Positions 8,930 through 18,562 are shown, counted from the stretch's first letter. The stretch is 64,000 nt of DNA from Rhizobium skierniewicense (GCF_014196515.1 NZ_JACIDV010000006.1:186001-250000); one strand, 5' to 3'. Made by a program: numbers and translations. The notes: generated by a model not told the origin, from the sequence alone.

Positions 8930-11596
8930 ATGCGAAAACGATCTAAGGACCAACGGGCTCAGGACATGGACAGAGTGAACACTCCGACATTCGACGGTCG
9001 TGACGGCCGCTTCATCTTGACGGCATTTGTCGTGCGCCAGATCATGGCGCTGGGCGGCTTTGCACTGCTGGCGATACTGGCACTCGGCATCACGGCGCTG
9101 GCCACATGGAATGTCGCAGACCCCAGTCTGTCCTACGCCACCGGCAATGCGCCCACCAATCTGCTGGGACATGGCGGCGCCATCTTTGCCGACATCATGA
9201 TGCAGTTCTTAGGGCTTTCGGCGCTCATCGCCATGCTGCCTATCCTGGCATGGGCATTCGCGCTGATTTCCGGTCGCAGGTTCAACCGCATTCCGGCCCG
9301 CCTGGTTGCCTGGTTGAGCGGCGCTTTCATTGCTTCCGCGTCACTCGGCTGCTTCCCCGCACCACTGACATGGCCATTGCCCAATGGCATCGGCGGTGTC
9401 ATCGGCGACATGATCCTGCGGTTTCCTGCTCTCTTCATTGGCGCGTATCCCACAGGCACGTTTGCCACTATCCTCGGCGCTATCTTCGCAGTGCCTGCCA
9501 TATGGCTCATGCTGTTCGCCTCCGGCCTCCTCGGCTCTCCCGATGACGAGGAGGATATCCCCGTCGCGCAGACCGCAGCGCCCAGCAAAGCGCGCAAGGT
9601 GCAGGAGGTCGCCGATGAGGAAGAAGACGATGGCGACGGCTTCTTCGGCAGCCTGCTCGCCTTCGGCGCAATGACCCACTACTGCTATATTACCCAGGCC
9701 CGATTCCGCCGCCTGTTTGGCCTCAAGCCGAAGTCAATGCGCAACGAGTTCGAACAGCCCTACGACTTCAACGACTACGAGTTTGGAACGTTGAACGAGC
9801 CATCGCGTCTGAAAACGGCTATCAACCGACTGGAACGTGCCGACCCATCCTTTGAAGAGCGCGCAGAGGCCCGTGCGCGGCGCGAAATCACGCCGCCATC
9901 AATTTCCATGGATGATGATATAAACAGCGACGAGGACGACGACAGCCTTCCCGATGGTGTGCTGTCCGGCGACCCGAAATTCATTGCCCGCCCACCAGTT
10001 GGCCAAACCCGCATCACCCCACCCTCGGCCCGGCCCAAGCCGAGCGAGCGCCTTGCCCGTGATGCTCAGCCATCCTTTATCGCCAGAGACGGCTTCCAGC
10101 TTCCTTCTGTTCATCTTCTCGCAGAGCCCAAGAGCGTCGTTCGTGACAATACGCTGAGCGCTGAAGTTCTCGAGCAGAATGCCCGCAGGCTGGAAGGCGT
10201 GCTGGAGGATTTTGGCGTCAAGGGTGAGATCATCCACGTCCGTCCCGGTCCTGTCGTCACCATGTACGAGCTGGAGCCAGCACCCGGCATCAAATCCTCG
10301 CGCGTGATCGGCCTGGCTGACGATATCGCTCGTTCCATGAGCGCAATCGCCGCCCGCGTGGCCGTGGTGCCCGGCCGTAACGCCATCGGTATCGAACTTC
10401 CCAACAAGATCCGCGAAACCGTCTATCTGCGCGAGTTGATCGCGTCGCGCGATTTTGAAAACAACAAGGCCAAGCTGCCGATGTCACTCGGCAAGACCAT
10501 TGGCGGCGAAGCCGTCATCGCCGATCTGGCCAAGATGCCGCATCTGCTCGTCGCCGGAACCACCGGCTCCGGTAAATCGGTCGCCATCAACACGATGATC
10601 CTGTCGCTGCTCTATCGCATGACACCGGAACAGTGCCGCCTCATCATGATCGACCCGAAAATGCTGGAACTCTCCGTCTATGACGGCATCCCGCATCTGC
10701 TCTCACCTGTCGTTACCGATCCCAAGAAGGCCGTCGTGGCGCTGAAATGGACCGTCCGCGAGATGGAAGAGCGCTACAAGAAGATGTCGAAGATCGGTGT
10801 CCGCAACATCGATGGCTTCAACACCAGGGTCCAGCAGGCGCTGGACAAGGGCGAGGTTCTGACGCGTACCGTACAGACCGGCTTTGACCGCCAGACCGGC
10901 GAGGCCATGTACGAGACCGAAGAATTCGACCTGAAGCCCCTGCCCTACATCGTCGTCATCATTGATGAAATGGCCGACCTGATGATGGTTGCCGGCAAGG
11001 ACATCGAAGGCGCGGTGCAGCGTCTGGCACAGATGGCCCGTGCCGCCGGCATTCACGTCATCATGGCCACACAACGCCCGTCGGTGGACGTCATCACCGG
11101 CACAATCAAGGCCAACTTCCCGACCCGTATCTCCTTCCAGGTCACATCCAAGATCGACAGCCGTACCATTTTGGGCGAGCAGGGTGCCGAACAGCTGCTG
11201 GGCATGGGTGACATGCTCTACATGGCTGGTGGCGGGCGTATCCAGCGCGTCCACGGCCCCTTCGTGGCCGATAACGAGGTGGAAGATATCGTCGCTTACC
11301 TCAAGACCCAGGGATCGCCGGAATATCTGGAATCCATCACCGAAGAGGATGAGGACGAGGATGGCGGCGGCCCTGCGGGCACCAGCAACATGGCTGATTC
11401 GGAAGACCCTTACGATCAGGCCGTTGCCGTCGTGCTGCGCGATGGGAAGGCATCCACCTCCTATGTGCAGCGTCGTCTGGGCATCGGCTACAACCGCGCC
11501 GCATCGCTTATCGAACGCATGGAGCAGGAAGGCATCATCGGCCCTGCCAACCATGCCGGAAAGCGCGAAATTCTGGTGCCGACCGAGCAGGATTGA
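8930..11596 (+). CDS. ftsK: DNA translocase FtsK
   Basis: Septum-anchored, ATP-driven DNA pump that clears the chromosome terminus and activates XerCD recombination. The protein has 888 residues. About four N-terminal membrane helices lie between residues 25 and 205. A Glu/Asp-rich linker of some 190 residues follows. The RecA-like motor has Walker A GTTGSGKS at 543-550 and Walker B IVVIIDEMADLM. The C-terminal gamma winged-helix domain (DPYDQAVAVVLRDGKAS to the end) reads KOPS sequences. The start is uncertain: ATGs at 8840, 8930 and 8966 are in frame and none has a strong ribosome-binding site. A CtrA-like palindrome lies upstream. Confidence 0.95.
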   Translation: MRKRSKDQRAQDMDRVNTPTFDGRDGRFILTAFVVRQIMALGGFALLAILALGITALATWNVADPSLSYATGNAPTNLLGHGGAIFADIMMQFLGLSALIAMLPILAWAFALISGRRFNRIPARLVAWLSGAFIASASLGCFPAPLTWPLPNGIGGVIGDMILRFPALFIGAYPTGTFATILGAIFAVPAIWLMLFASGLLGSPDDEEDIPVAQTAAPSKARKVQEVADEEEDDGDGFFGSLLAFGAMTHYCYITQARFRRLFGLKPKSMRNEFEQPYDFNDYEFGTLNEPSRLKTAINRLERADPSFEERAEARARREITPPSISMDDDINSDEDDDSLPDGVLSGDPKFIARPPVGQTRITPPSARPKPSERLARDAQPSFIARDGFQLPSVHLLAEPKSVVRDNTLSAEVLEQNARRLEGVLEDFGVKGEIIHVRPGPVVTMYELEPAPGIKSSRVIGLADDIARSMSAIAARVAVVPGRNAIGIELPNKIRETVYLRELIASRDFENNKAKLPMSLGKTIGGEAVIADLAKMPHLLVAGTTGSGKSVAINTMILSLLYRMTPEQCRLIMIDPKMLELSVYDGIPHLLSPVVTDPKKAVVALKWTVREMEERYKKMSKIGVRNIDGFNTRVQQALDKGEVLTRTVQTGFDRQTGEAMYETEEFDLKPLPYIVVIIDEMADLMMVAGKDIEGAVQRLAQMARAAGIHVIMATQRPSVDVITGTIKANFPTRISFQVTSKIDSRTILGEQGAEQLLGMGDMLYMAGGGRIQRVHGPFVADNEVEDIVAYLKTQGSPEYLESITEEDEDEDGGGPAGTSNMADSEDPYDQAVAVVLRDGKASTSYVQRRLGIGYNRAASLIERMEQEGIIGPANHAGKREILVPTEQD

Positions 11597-11750
11597 TGCG
11601 CGGAACCTCGTATTTGCACGGTCTCACCAAGGATGATTTCGTTCACGTCGATGTCAGCAACCAAGATCGCGTTCCGGCGTTATATCAGTCGGTTATGTCA
11701 TGAAGACGCCGCGTTTTTTTGGCAGAGAAGAAACGATAAAGGAGAAAAAA

Positions 11751-12413
11751 ATGAAAAAGAATTTCCCGGTCGTTTCCGCGCAGTCTTGCGGCCTTGATGG
11801 CAGCATGACGCGTCGCGGCTTGATGACCCTGTTTTCCGCAACGGCAGCTCTGGCAGCACTTCAGCCGCTGACGGCCCTTGCGCAGGACGCCACTGCCCAG
11901 AAGATCGCCAGTCACTTCTCTTCCGTCAAAACCATGATGGGTGAATTCGTGCAGTTCGGCCCGCGCGGTGAACAGACCGGTGGAAAATTCTACATCGCCC
12001 GTCCAGGCAAGCTCCGTTTCAATTATGAAGACCCCTCGCCTATGCGCGTTATCTCAGATGGCAAGAATGTCGTCATCGGCAACAACAAGCTGAACACCTG
12101 GGACCTCTACCCGCTGTCGAAGACACCCCTCAGCTTACTCCTCTCCGATAAGATCGATCTGGGCAACCAGAAGGTCCGCGACGTCAAGCAGGAGTCTGAC
12201 CTGACGACCATCGTCTTAGGCGACAAAAGCATCTTCGGCGATTCGACGATCACGCTGATGTTCGATCCCAAGACGTTCGATCTGCGCCAGTGGACCACAA
12301 CGGACGCGCAGAACAAGGATACAACGGTCATGATTTTTAATGTTCAGACCGGTATGGCTCTGGACGACAAGGTCTTTGCCATCAACTATGAGGAAGTCCG
12401 CAGTCGCGGCTAA
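11751..12413 (+). CDS. lolA: Outer-membrane lipoprotein carrier protein LolA
   Basis: Periplasmic chaperone that ferries lipoproteins from the inner to the outer membrane. The protein has 220 residues. An unusually long N-terminal leader (about 45 residues) contains TRRGLMTLFSATAAL and a cleavage site TALA-QD. The twin arginine before the hydrophobic stretch could make it a Tat-type signal, which is atypical for LolA. The mature part has typical LolA segments: ARPGKLRFNYEDP, ISDGKNVVIGNNKLNTW and LMFDPKTFDLRQWTTTDAQ. The ATG is chosen from a clear AAAGGAG six bases upstream; an upstream in-frame start at 11700 has no such signal. xthA follows after 95 nt. Confidence 0.88.
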   Translation: MKKNFPVVSAQSCGLDGSMTRRGLMTLFSATAALAALQPLTALAQDATAQKIASHFSSVKTMMGEFVQFGPRGEQTGGKFYIARPGKLRFNYEDPSPMRVISDGKNVVIGNNKLNTWDLYPLSKTPLSLLLSDKIDLGNQKVRDVKQESDLTTIVLGDKSIFGDSTITLMFDPKTFDLRQWTTTDAQNKDTTVMIFNVQTGMALDDKVFAINYEEVRSRG

Positions 12414-12508
12414 TGCACTACCAAAAGGACGAGAAAAGCATTTCCGTTTTCTGGCCGATGTAATAAGCCTGCCTCCACCTTGTCTTGAAGGACCAACGGA
12501 GCGCAGGC

Positions 12509-13312
12509 ATGACCTTTTCGATCACCACCTGGAACATCAACTCGGTGCGGCTGCGCATGCCGATCGTTGAGCAGTTTCTGGTGCGTTACAAGCCGGATGT
12601 GCTCTGCCTTCAGGAAACGAAATGCCCGAATGGCGAGTTTCCCCTCAAGCCCCTGAAAGCCTTGGGCTACGAGCACGTCATCATTCACGGCCAGAAGGGC
12701 TACCACGGCGTGGCCATCGCCTCGAAACTGCCGCTGACGGAAGATCATCGGCAGGACTACTGCGGCATCGGCGACGCGCGCCACATATCCGGCATCGTAA
12801 AGGTCGGCTCGCGCAAAATCCGCCTTCACAACTTCTATGTTCCCGCAGGCGGTGACGAGCCAGATCGCTCGATCAACCCGAAATTCGGCCACAAGCTCGA
12901 CTTCATCGAAGAAATGAAGGGGCTGACTGCAGATAGCATTCCAGGCACCTCGTCGATCCTCGTCGGCGACCTCAACATCGCACCGCTGGAACACGACGTC
13001 TGGTCTCATAAACAGCTTCTCAAAATCGTCAGCCACACACCTGTCGAGACCGAAGGTCTGCTGGAGATCATGAAAAAAGGCAACTGGCTGGACCTTATGC
13101 GCCTCAACGTGCCGGAGACCGAAAAAATCTACACGTGGTGGAGCTACCGCGCCAAGGACTGGGAAGCAGCAAATCGTGGCCGCCGCCTTGACCATATCTG
13201 GTCATCGCAGGATCTTGGGCCATCTCTGGACCGAATCGAAATCCTGCGTGAAGCCCGCGGCTGGAACCGCCCCTCGGATCATGTTCCGGTCACCGCGCAT
13301 TTCAAGTTCTGA
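12509..13312 (+). CDS. xthA: Exodeoxyribonuclease III (AP endonuclease)
   Basis: Mg-dependent endonuclease/exonuclease/phosphatase-fold DNA repair enzyme that cleaves at abasic sites and trims 3' ends. The protein has 267 residues. The motifs in order are ITTWNINSVR, LCLQETKC with the metal-binding Glu, GYHGVAIAS, LVGDLNIAP with catalytic Asp and Asn, NRGRRLDHIW, and RPSDHVPV with the catalytic His. The ATG has GGAG seven bases upstream; the frame also opens with an upstream TTG at 12485. It is convergent with the cNMP-binding gene, with only 3 nt between the stop codons. Confidence 0.94.
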   Translation: MTFSITTWNINSVRLRMPIVEQFLVRYKPDVLCLQETKCPNGEFPLKPLKALGYEHVIIHGQKGYHGVAIASKLPLTEDHRQDYCGIGDARHISGIVKVGSRKIRLHNFYVPAGGDEPDRSINPKFGHKLDFIEEMKGLTADSIPGTSSILVGDLNIAPLEHDVWSHKQLLKIVSHTPVETEGLLEIMKKGNWLDLMRLNVPETEKIYTWWSYRAKDWEAANRGRRLDHIWSSQDLGPSLDRIEILREARGWNRPSDHVPVTAHFKF

Positions 13313-13315
13313 GGT

Positions 13316-13771
13316 TTAAGAAAACCGCCCCTGAAGAGCGGTCGCACCTGAGGAAAGTCCCGCAATATTATCGCGAATACGGGTGAGGACTACGTCGGCG
13401 ACGTCGGGAAACTCTTCGATCATGCGGTGGAAAAGGATGCGGGTAATGCGGATCACTTCGGAATCTTCATGTGCGACCGCCGTGTATTTGCGTTCGCACA
13501 GCGTAAACAGTGCAAGTTCCGACAGCAATGACCCTGTCTGTGGTCGGGCTTGTAGCTCTGGCTTGCCATGGCGTCCCGTGCTGTAGAGATCAAAGCCGCC
13601 ACGCGCGATGACGAAGCCGCATTCTGCCGGAGAGTGTTCGCGAAACAAAGCCTGTCCCTCGGCAATCCTGCGCCTTTCGGCACCGAACGCGATCAGGCGC
13701 AGCTGGTCGTCGCTAAACCCTTGAAAAAGGGGCACCTGCGCCAGAAGATGGATATCGTCGTTCAGTGCCAT
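13316..13771 (-). CDS. Cyclic nucleotide-binding domain protein
   Basis: A single cNMP-binding (Crp-type beta-roll) domain in about 151 residues, with VPLFQGFSDDQLRLIAFGAERRRIAEGQALFREH at the start and GSLLSELALF at the phosphate-binding cassette position. No helix-turn-helix follows, so it is not a transcription factor. It could be a stand-alone sensor or regulatory subunit. The canonical FGE..L..... R(S/T)A pattern is degenerate (SELALFTLCERKYTAVA), so nucleotide binding is uncertain. The start is uncertain between 13804 and 13771. It lies 87 nt downstream of the response regulator on the same strand, which suggests a possible functional link. Confidence 0.75.
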   Translation of the reverse strand: MALNDDIHLLAQVPLFQGFSDDQLRLIAFGAERRRIAEGQALFREHSPAECGFVIARGGFDLYSTGRHGKPELQARPQTGSLLSELALFTLCERKYTAVAHEDSEVIRITRILFHRMIEEFPDVADVVLTRIRDNIAGLSSGATALQGRFS

Positions 13772-13858
13772 ATCGTTTGAAACCTCAAGACCTGATAATA
13801 GCACTGGTTTTCGAACAACGGAGCGGCCAAGACAAGAGCCGCACCGCCGGAATTATCG

Positions 13859-14542
13859 TTACGGCACAATCTTGTAGCCACCGTTTTCGGTGACCAGTAG
13901 CTCCGCATTCGATGGATCTCGCTCGATTTTCTGGCGGAGGCGGTAGACATGGGTTTCCAACGTGTGTGTTGTCACACCCGAATTATATCCCCAGACCTCT
14001 TCCAGAAGCACGTCGCGCGTCACCACGGCGCTGCCAGCGCGGTAGAGATAACGAATGATGGCCGCTTCCTTTTCCGTCAAGCGTATTTTCTTGCCGTCTT
14101 CCGTGGTCAGCAGCTTCTGGCTGGGCTTGAACTGGTAGGGGCCGACGGTAAATACTGCATCTTCGCTCTGCTCGTACTGACGAAGCTGTGCCCGAATGCG
14201 GGCAAGCAACACGGCAAAGCGGAAAGGCTTCGTCACATAATCGTTGGCGCCCGCCTCTAGACCCAGAATCGTGTCGGAATCGGTGTCATGGCCAGTCAGC
14301 ATGATGATCGGGGCCTTGAAACCATTCTTGCGCATCAGCTTCACTGCCTCGCGCCCGTCCATATCAGGTAGCCCGACATCCATGATCAGCAGATCGACCT
14401 GCGCGGATTTCGCGGTCTGTATTGCATGATTGGCGTTAGCTCCGGTCAGAAGATTGAACTCATCATAGGGAGACAATTGCTCGGCAAGCGTTTCGCGGAG
14501 GTCGTCATCGTCATCTACCAGAAGAAGTGTACGGGCCGTCAT
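13859..14542 (-). CDS. OmpR/PhoB-family response regulator
   Basis: Two-domain DNA-binding response regulator of 227 residues. The receiver domain has acidic residues at 10-14, phosphoacceptor Asp55 in LLIMDVGLPD, Thr83 and Lys105 in VTKPF. The winged-helix effector domain from about residue 128 has the usual RLTEKEAAIIRYLYR, VTRDVLLEEVWGY and THTLETHVYRLRQKIE. No sensor kinase gene is adjacent, so it is an orphan here. It is divergent from the L,D-transpeptidase gene, with about 185 nt between starts. The target genes are unknown. The cNMP-binding gene follows on the same strand. Confidence 0.92.
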   Translation of the reverse strand: MTARTLLLVDDDDDLRETLAEQLSPYDEFNLLTGANANHAIQTAKSAQVDLLIMDVGLPDMDGREAVKLMRKNGFKAPIIMLTGHDTDSDTILGLEAGANDYVTKPFRFAVLLARIRAQLRQYEQSEDAVFTVGPYQFKPSQKLLTTEDGKKIRLTEKEAAIIRYLYRAGSAVVTRDVLLEEVWGYNSGVTTHTLETHVYRLRQKIERDPSNAELLVTENGGYKIVP

Positions 14543-14727
14543 GGGATATCTCAGCCTTTCATTTTATATTAAAAGCAAATCGCGCCAGAGCGCAGGTGTG
14601 ACCAGGATCGATATGCTTTTCGCTTTCGTGAACCAATTCAGCGGTTTGACACCGAAACGTCAACCCTTTGTCACACTATAACACCGAGCTATGAGGTCAC
14701 GTTGGCACACCTGCAAAGCAAAATCTC

Positions 14728-15285
14728 GTGAGAATGATGATCAGACGCACGGAAAAACAGCAAAAAACGAGCTCGAAACTGCTTGTCCGTCCAGCACCGG
14801 GCAACAAAAGCCGCGCTTTGCTGCAATTGGGCCAACTGACGTTCCCTGCGGCCATCGGTCGCAATGGGCGTACAATTCGAAAACGCGAGGGCGACGGGAA
14901 AACACCCATCGCCACCATGGCATTTCTTTACGGCTTTCACCGGGGTAACAGCACGCCAACATTCAGCACATCGCTTAAGATGCATCGCATACAAAGCACT
15001 ATGCTCTGGTGCGATGCGCCTGATCATCCCAATTACAACAGGCTGGTCAAGGCGCCGTTCAAGAACAGTCACGAAGAGATGTATAGGTCGGACAGCCTTT
15101 ACGACGTCTGCCTCGTGCTGGACTGGAACGTGACGTCACGCCGCCGCAATCTTGGCTCAGCAATTTTCATGCACATGATCCGCCCAGGCTATGAACCGAC
15201 GGCCGGATGTATTGCTTTTCATCCACGAGACATGCAACGAATTTTGCCGTTTCTGCATAAAGGCCGAAAGATCATGGTTTTATAG
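14728..15285 (+). CDS. YkuD-type L,D-transpeptidase family protein
   Basis: The product has 185 residues with an L,D-transpeptidase (YkuD) catalytic domain in the short COG3786-like form. Visible segments are PAAIGRNGRTIRKREGDGKTPIATM, then IFMHMIRPGYEPTAGCIAFHPRDM with the nucleophile Cys in AGC and the upstream His. The Arg after the Cys in classical SxGCxR motifs is Ala here. No clear signal peptide is seen; the N-terminus is basic. If exported, it would cross-link or modify peptidoglycan, and Agrobacterium-type polar growers carry many such enzymes. The start is uncertain: GTG at 14728 or ATG at 14734/14737, none with a good ribosome-binding site. Confidence 0.82.
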   Translation: MRMMIRRTEKQQKTSSKLLVRPAPGNKSRALLQLGQLTFPAAIGRNGRTIRKREGDGKTPIATMAFLYGFHRGNSTPTFSTSLKMHRIQSTMLWCDAPDHPNYNRLVKAPFKNSHEEMYRSDSLYDVCLVLDWNVTSRRRNLGSAIFMHMIRPGYEPTAGCIAFHPRDMQRILPFLHKGRKIMVL

Positions 15286-15288
15286 CAC

Positions 15289-15318
15289 GCGGCCGAAACA
15301 GTGGCCTGCTTCGGCCGC
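15289..15318. terminator. Hairpin between convergent genes
   Basis: A perfect 9-bp stem GCGGCCGAA/TTCGGCCGC with a 12-nt loop sits between the transpeptidase stop and the leuC stop. Neither strand has a T run after it, so terminator function is plausible but unproven. Confidence 0.45.
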
Positions 15319-15327
15319 CCTCAGAAC

Positions 15328-16737
15328 TTACTTCCAGTCGCGGACATCCACGAAATGGCCAGCCACCGCAGCCGCAGCCGCCATGGCAGGCGATACGAGG
15401 TGCGTGCGGCCCTTGGAACCCTGACGACCCTCGAAGTTGCGGTTGGAGGTGGAGGCGCAACGCTCGCCGGGAGCCAGACGGTCATCATTCATAGCCAGAC
15501 ACATGGAGCAGCCAGGTTCGCGCCACTCGAAGCCCGCGTCGAGGAAAATCTTGTCCAGACCTTCCCTCTCCGCCTGCTCCTTAACCAGGCCAGAACCGGG
15601 GACGACCATCGCAGACACCGTCGGTGCGACCCTGCGACCCTCTACGATCTTTGCAGCTGCTCGCAGATCCTCGATGCGGCCATTGGTGCAGGAACCGATG
15701 AAAACGCGGTCGATGGCGATATCCGTCATCTTCGTCCCCGGCGTCAGCCCCATATATTCCAGGGCGCGCTGCTTGGAATTGCGCTTGTTCTCATCCGCAA
15801 TGTCTGCTGGATCGGGAACCGCACCCTGCACGGAGATCACATCTTCTGGCGAAGAGCCCCAGGAAACAATCGGCGGCAGATCGGCGGCGTTCAGCACCAC
15901 GACCTTGTCGTAATGCGCGCCTTCGTCGGATGCCAGCGTCTTCCAATATTCAATGGCCTGTTCGAGCGTTTCACCGGTGGGTGAGCGCGGCTTGCCCTTG
16001 ATGTATTCGAACGTCGTTTCGTCAGGCGCGACCAGACCGGCGCGTGCGCCACCCTCGATAGTCATGTTACAGACCGTCATGCGGCCCTCCATCGAAAGCG
16101 AACGGATCGCTTCGCCAGCAAATTCGATCACGTGGCCGGTGCCGCCAGCCGTGCCGATTTCGCCGATAATGGCAAGGATGATGTCCTTCGCCGTCACACC
16201 ATCGGGAATTTTGCCATCGACACGCACCAGCATGTTCTTGGCTTTCTTCTGGATCAGTGTCTGCGTGGCCAGCACATGTTCGACCTCAGATGTGCCGATC
16301 CCATGCGCCAAGGCACCGAAAGCGCCGTGGGTGGAGGTGTGACTGTCACCACAGACGATGGTCATGCCTGGCAGCGTAAAGCCCTGTTCGGGTCCGACGA
16401 TGTGAACGATACCCTGTCGCTTGTCGCGCTCGGAGTAATATTCAACGCCGAATTCCGCAGCATTGCGGGCCAGCGCTTCCACCTGAATGCGGCTTTCCTC
16501 GTTCTTGATACCTTCAACACGGTCGGCAGTCGTCGGCACATTGTGATCGACCACAGCCAGCGTGCGGGCAGGCGAATGAACGGGACGCCCGGCAATCCGC
16601 AGCCCCTCAAAAGCCTGCGGGCTCGTCACCTCATGCACAAGGTGACGGTCGATGTAGAGAAGACAGGTCCCATCCGGGTCGCGATTGACGACGTGGTCGT
16701 CCCAGATTTTGTCGTAAAGGGTACGAGGTGCGCTCAT
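15328..16737 (-). CDS. leuC: 3-Isopropylmalate dehydratase large subunit
   Basis: Aconitase-family 4Fe-4S enzyme that, with LeuD, isomerises 2-isopropylmalate to 3-isopropylmalate in leucine synthesis. The protein has 469 residues, the normal length. Motifs include [41 protein letters not shown] with the first cluster Cys, and [12 protein letters not shown] with the other two. The chosen ATG starts [15 protein letters not shown]; upstream in-frame codons look like leader. leuD and leuB are not in this window, so the leucine genes are dispersed, as is usual in Rhizobiaceae. Confidence 0.97.
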   Translation of the reverse strand: MSAPRTLYDKIWDDHVVNRDPDGTCLLYIDRHLVHEVTSPQAFEGLRIAGRPVHSPARTLAVVDHNVPTTADRVEGIKNEESRIQVEALARNAAEFGVEYYSERDKRQGIVHIVGPEQGFTLPGMTIVCGDSHTSTHGAFGALAHGIGTSEVEHVLATQTLIQKKAKNMLVRVDGKIPDGVTAKDIILAIIGEIGTAGGTGHVIEFAGEAIRSLSMEGRMTVCNMTIEGGARAGLVAPDETTFEYIKGKPRSPTGETLEQAIEYWKTLASDEGAHYDKVVVLNAADLPPIVSWGSSPEDVISVQGAVPDPADIADENKRNSKQRALEYMGLTPGTKMTDIAIDRVFIGSCTNGRIEDLRAAAKIVEGRRVAPTVSAMVVPGSGLVKEQAEREGLDKIFLDAGFEWREPGCSMCLAMNDDRLAPGERCASTSNRNFEGRQGSKGRTHLVSPAMAAAAAVAGHFVDVRDWK

Positions 16738-17150
16738 GGCTCTATCCACCAAATTTTGTATCAGGAAAAGGGGTATATGCAAAAGGCCGACAGCCTCTTG
16801 GACGGACTGTCAGGCGAAAGTAAGTCGACCGCCAAGCGCACCGGATATGCGCGCGAAAAAACGTGCCGGCAGGCGCTTGTGGTCCTGCAGAACGAAAATG
16901 TTTTGCGCGAGACATCCGAATTTAGATCCCATTCAGCCTTCATAGCAGATCGGCTTTTCATCGGCAATATTGTCGTTTCGAGCGAATTGAACCGATGCAG
17001 TCGCAACAATTTCTTCATGATGGGATAAAATCGCCTTTCGCGTGTTCGGGTCTGTCCGAGCCGTTTCACGATGCTATAACGTAGGCGTGAGGGGCGGGGG
17101 CCATGATCAGATCAGAACTGCACGCGCCGCAGTGAGAGGGAGGATACGTC
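16738..17150. other. Long leader region between leuC and the MFS gene
   Basis: The starts of two divergent genes are separated by about 410 bases, longer than any other gap here. No transcription-attenuator structure (tandem Leu codons followed by a hairpin) is seen on the leuC strand. On the plus strand lies an 83-codon open frame with a possible ribosome-binding site, listed separately. The last 50 bases hold the MFS ribosome-binding site. Confidence 0.4.
16777..17028 (+). CDS. Possible small protein, 83 residues, unrecognised
   Basis: This open frame starts at an ATG preceded by AAAAGGGG four bases upstream and ends at TAA. The product begins [17 protein letters not shown] and ends [10 protein letters not shown]. 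It has no signal peptide, no membrane segment and no motif I know. Codon third positions are moderately GC-rich in the first half and weaker after. It is antisense to the leuC leader, only 39 nt from the leuC start. It could be a real small gene, a decayed gene or chance. Confidence 0.25.
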   Translation: MQKADSLLDGLSGESKSTAKRTGYAREKTCRQALVVLQNENVLRETSEFRSHSAFIADRLFIGNIVVSSELNRCSRNNFFMMG

Positions 17151-18440
17151 TTGGTATCTGAAAAGGCACTTATTTCCAAAATCACCTGGCGGCTGATGCC
17201 GTTTCTGGGGATTCTCTACCTTATTGCCTATATCGACCGGCAGAATGTCAGCTACGCCAAGCTGCAAATGGTCGGAGATCTGGGCTTGAGCGAATATGCC
17301 TATGGTCTGGGCGCGTCGCTGTTTTTCATCGGTTATTTCATTTTCGAAGTACCCAGCAACCTGCTGCTGACGCGGTTCGGGGCCAGCCGCTGGTTTGCCC
17401 GTATCATCATCTCCTGGGGACTGGTCACCATCGCACTGGCCTTCACCAATAGCCAAACCATGTTTTACATCCTTCGCTTCTTGTTGGGTGCCTGCGAAGC
17501 CGGCTTCTTCCCCGGCGTTCTCTATCTCTTGACGATCTGGTTCCCGCGTGATTATCGCGGTCGCATGGTCGGCCTGTTTATGATCTTCAGTGCGCTCGCC
17601 AATGCCATCGGCGCCCCATTGGGCGGCATGCTGCTTGATCTCGATGGCGTCATGGGTCTAGCGGGCTGGGAGTGGGTGTTCCTCGCAACCGGTGTTCCCG
17701 CCGTCATTGCCGGCATTTTCACGATCTTTTATCTAGACGACACGCCAGAAAAGGCGAAGTTTCTGACCCCAGACGAGAAGGACTGGCTGAGCAAGCGTAT
17801 CGCCTCTGAAAATTCCAACATGGAAGAAAATGCTGAAAACGGCTTCAAGGCATTGATCAATCCGCAGGTCCTGTTCATGTCGCTCTGCTTCGTCGGCTTT
17901 CCGCTGGCTGCATATGGTCTCAGCTATTGGCTTCCGACCATCGTCAAGAGCTTCGGCGTGTCCAACACCACCAACGGCTTCATCAATATCATCCCTTGGA
18001 TCGGTGTTGCGATTGCTCTTTACCTCGTGCCAGCAGCAGCCGATCGCGCACAGAACAAAATTCCCTTCATCGTCGGCCCCGCCTTTATCGGCGCATTCTG
18101 CCTTCTGATGTCGGCGCTTGTGACGGCACCTGTCGTGCAGTTCACCTTTCTGTGTGTCGCCGCTGCGGGCATTTTTGCGGGTCAGCCCGTTTTCTGGAGC
18201 CTGCCCGGTCGCTTCTTGAAGGGAGCCGGGGCCGCAGCAGGCCTCGCCGCCATCAACTCGGTTGGCAATCTCGGCGGCTTCGTGGCCCAGAACGTCGTAC
18301 CGTGGATCAAGGACCAGACAGGCAGCACCATCGCACCGATGTTCTTCCTCTCCGCATGCCTAGCGGTCGCAGGCGTTCTCGTCATCATCGCCGGTCGCAT
18401 GATTGCAAAACGGGCGAAGGCACAAGGCGTAGAAGCCTGA
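17151..18440 (+). CDS. MFS transporter, anion:cation symporter family
   Basis: Inner-membrane carrier of 429 residues with twelve predicted helices. The signature of the ACS family (phthalate, tartrate and hexuronate permease relatives) is visible: LYLIAYIDRQNVSYAKLQM after helix 1, FEVPSNLLLTRFGASRWFARI, and LLGACEAGFFPGVLYLLTIWFP. The substrate is probably an organic acid but cannot be assigned. The start is a TTG with a strong GGGAGGA six bases upstream; no ATG is suitable. A 11-bp hairpin follows, then the SnoaL-like gene on the same strand. Confidence 0.88.
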   Translation: MVSEKALISKITWRLMPFLGILYLIAYIDRQNVSYAKLQMVGDLGLSEYAYGLGASLFFIGYFIFEVPSNLLLTRFGASRWFARIIISWGLVTIALAFTNSQTMFYILRFLLGACEAGFFPGVLYLLTIWFPRDYRGRMVGLFMIFSALANAIGAPLGGMLLDLDGVMGLAGWEWVFLATGVPAVIAGIFTIFYLDDTPEKAKFLTPDEKDWLSKRIASENSNMEENAENGFKALINPQVLFMSLCFVGFPLAAYGLSYWLPTIVKSFGVSNTTNGFINIIPWIGVAIALYLVPAAADRAQNKIPFIVGPAFIGAFCLLMSALVTAPVVQFTFLCVAAAGIFAGQPVFWSLPGRFLKGAGAAAGLAAINSVGNLGGFVAQNVVPWIKDQTGSTIAPMFFLSACLAVAGVLVIIAGRMIAKRAKAQGVEA

Positions 18441-18450
18441 TAAATATTGA

Positions 18451-18484
18451 CCGCCGCTGGTTCCCTCTGTGTTACCAGCGGCGG
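18451..18484 (+). terminator. Strong hairpin after the MFS gene
   Basis: A perfect 11-bp GC-rich stem (CCGCCGCTGGT/ACCAGCGGCGG) with a 12-nt loop begins 11 nt after the stop. It is followed by As, not Ts, so it may be a processing or stabilising structure as easily as a terminator. Confidence 0.45.
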
Positions 18485-18562
18485 AAAAACTGCCTTCTTT
18501 CGGCGCCATTCTCCGCGCCCTATGGTTCGTGCATCCACCGCAGCGCACGACAGGAGAACACC

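Noticed and set aside
16761..17069. 102-codon frame on the minus strand upstream of leuC
   Set aside because: No ribosome-binding site, no motif and poor composition; weaker than the plus-strand frame in the same gap.
17927..18562. Long frame running from inside the MFS gene into the SnoaL-like gene
   Set aside because: Out-of-frame reading of the MFS gene fused by chance; the GTG at 18563 with AGGAG is the real start.
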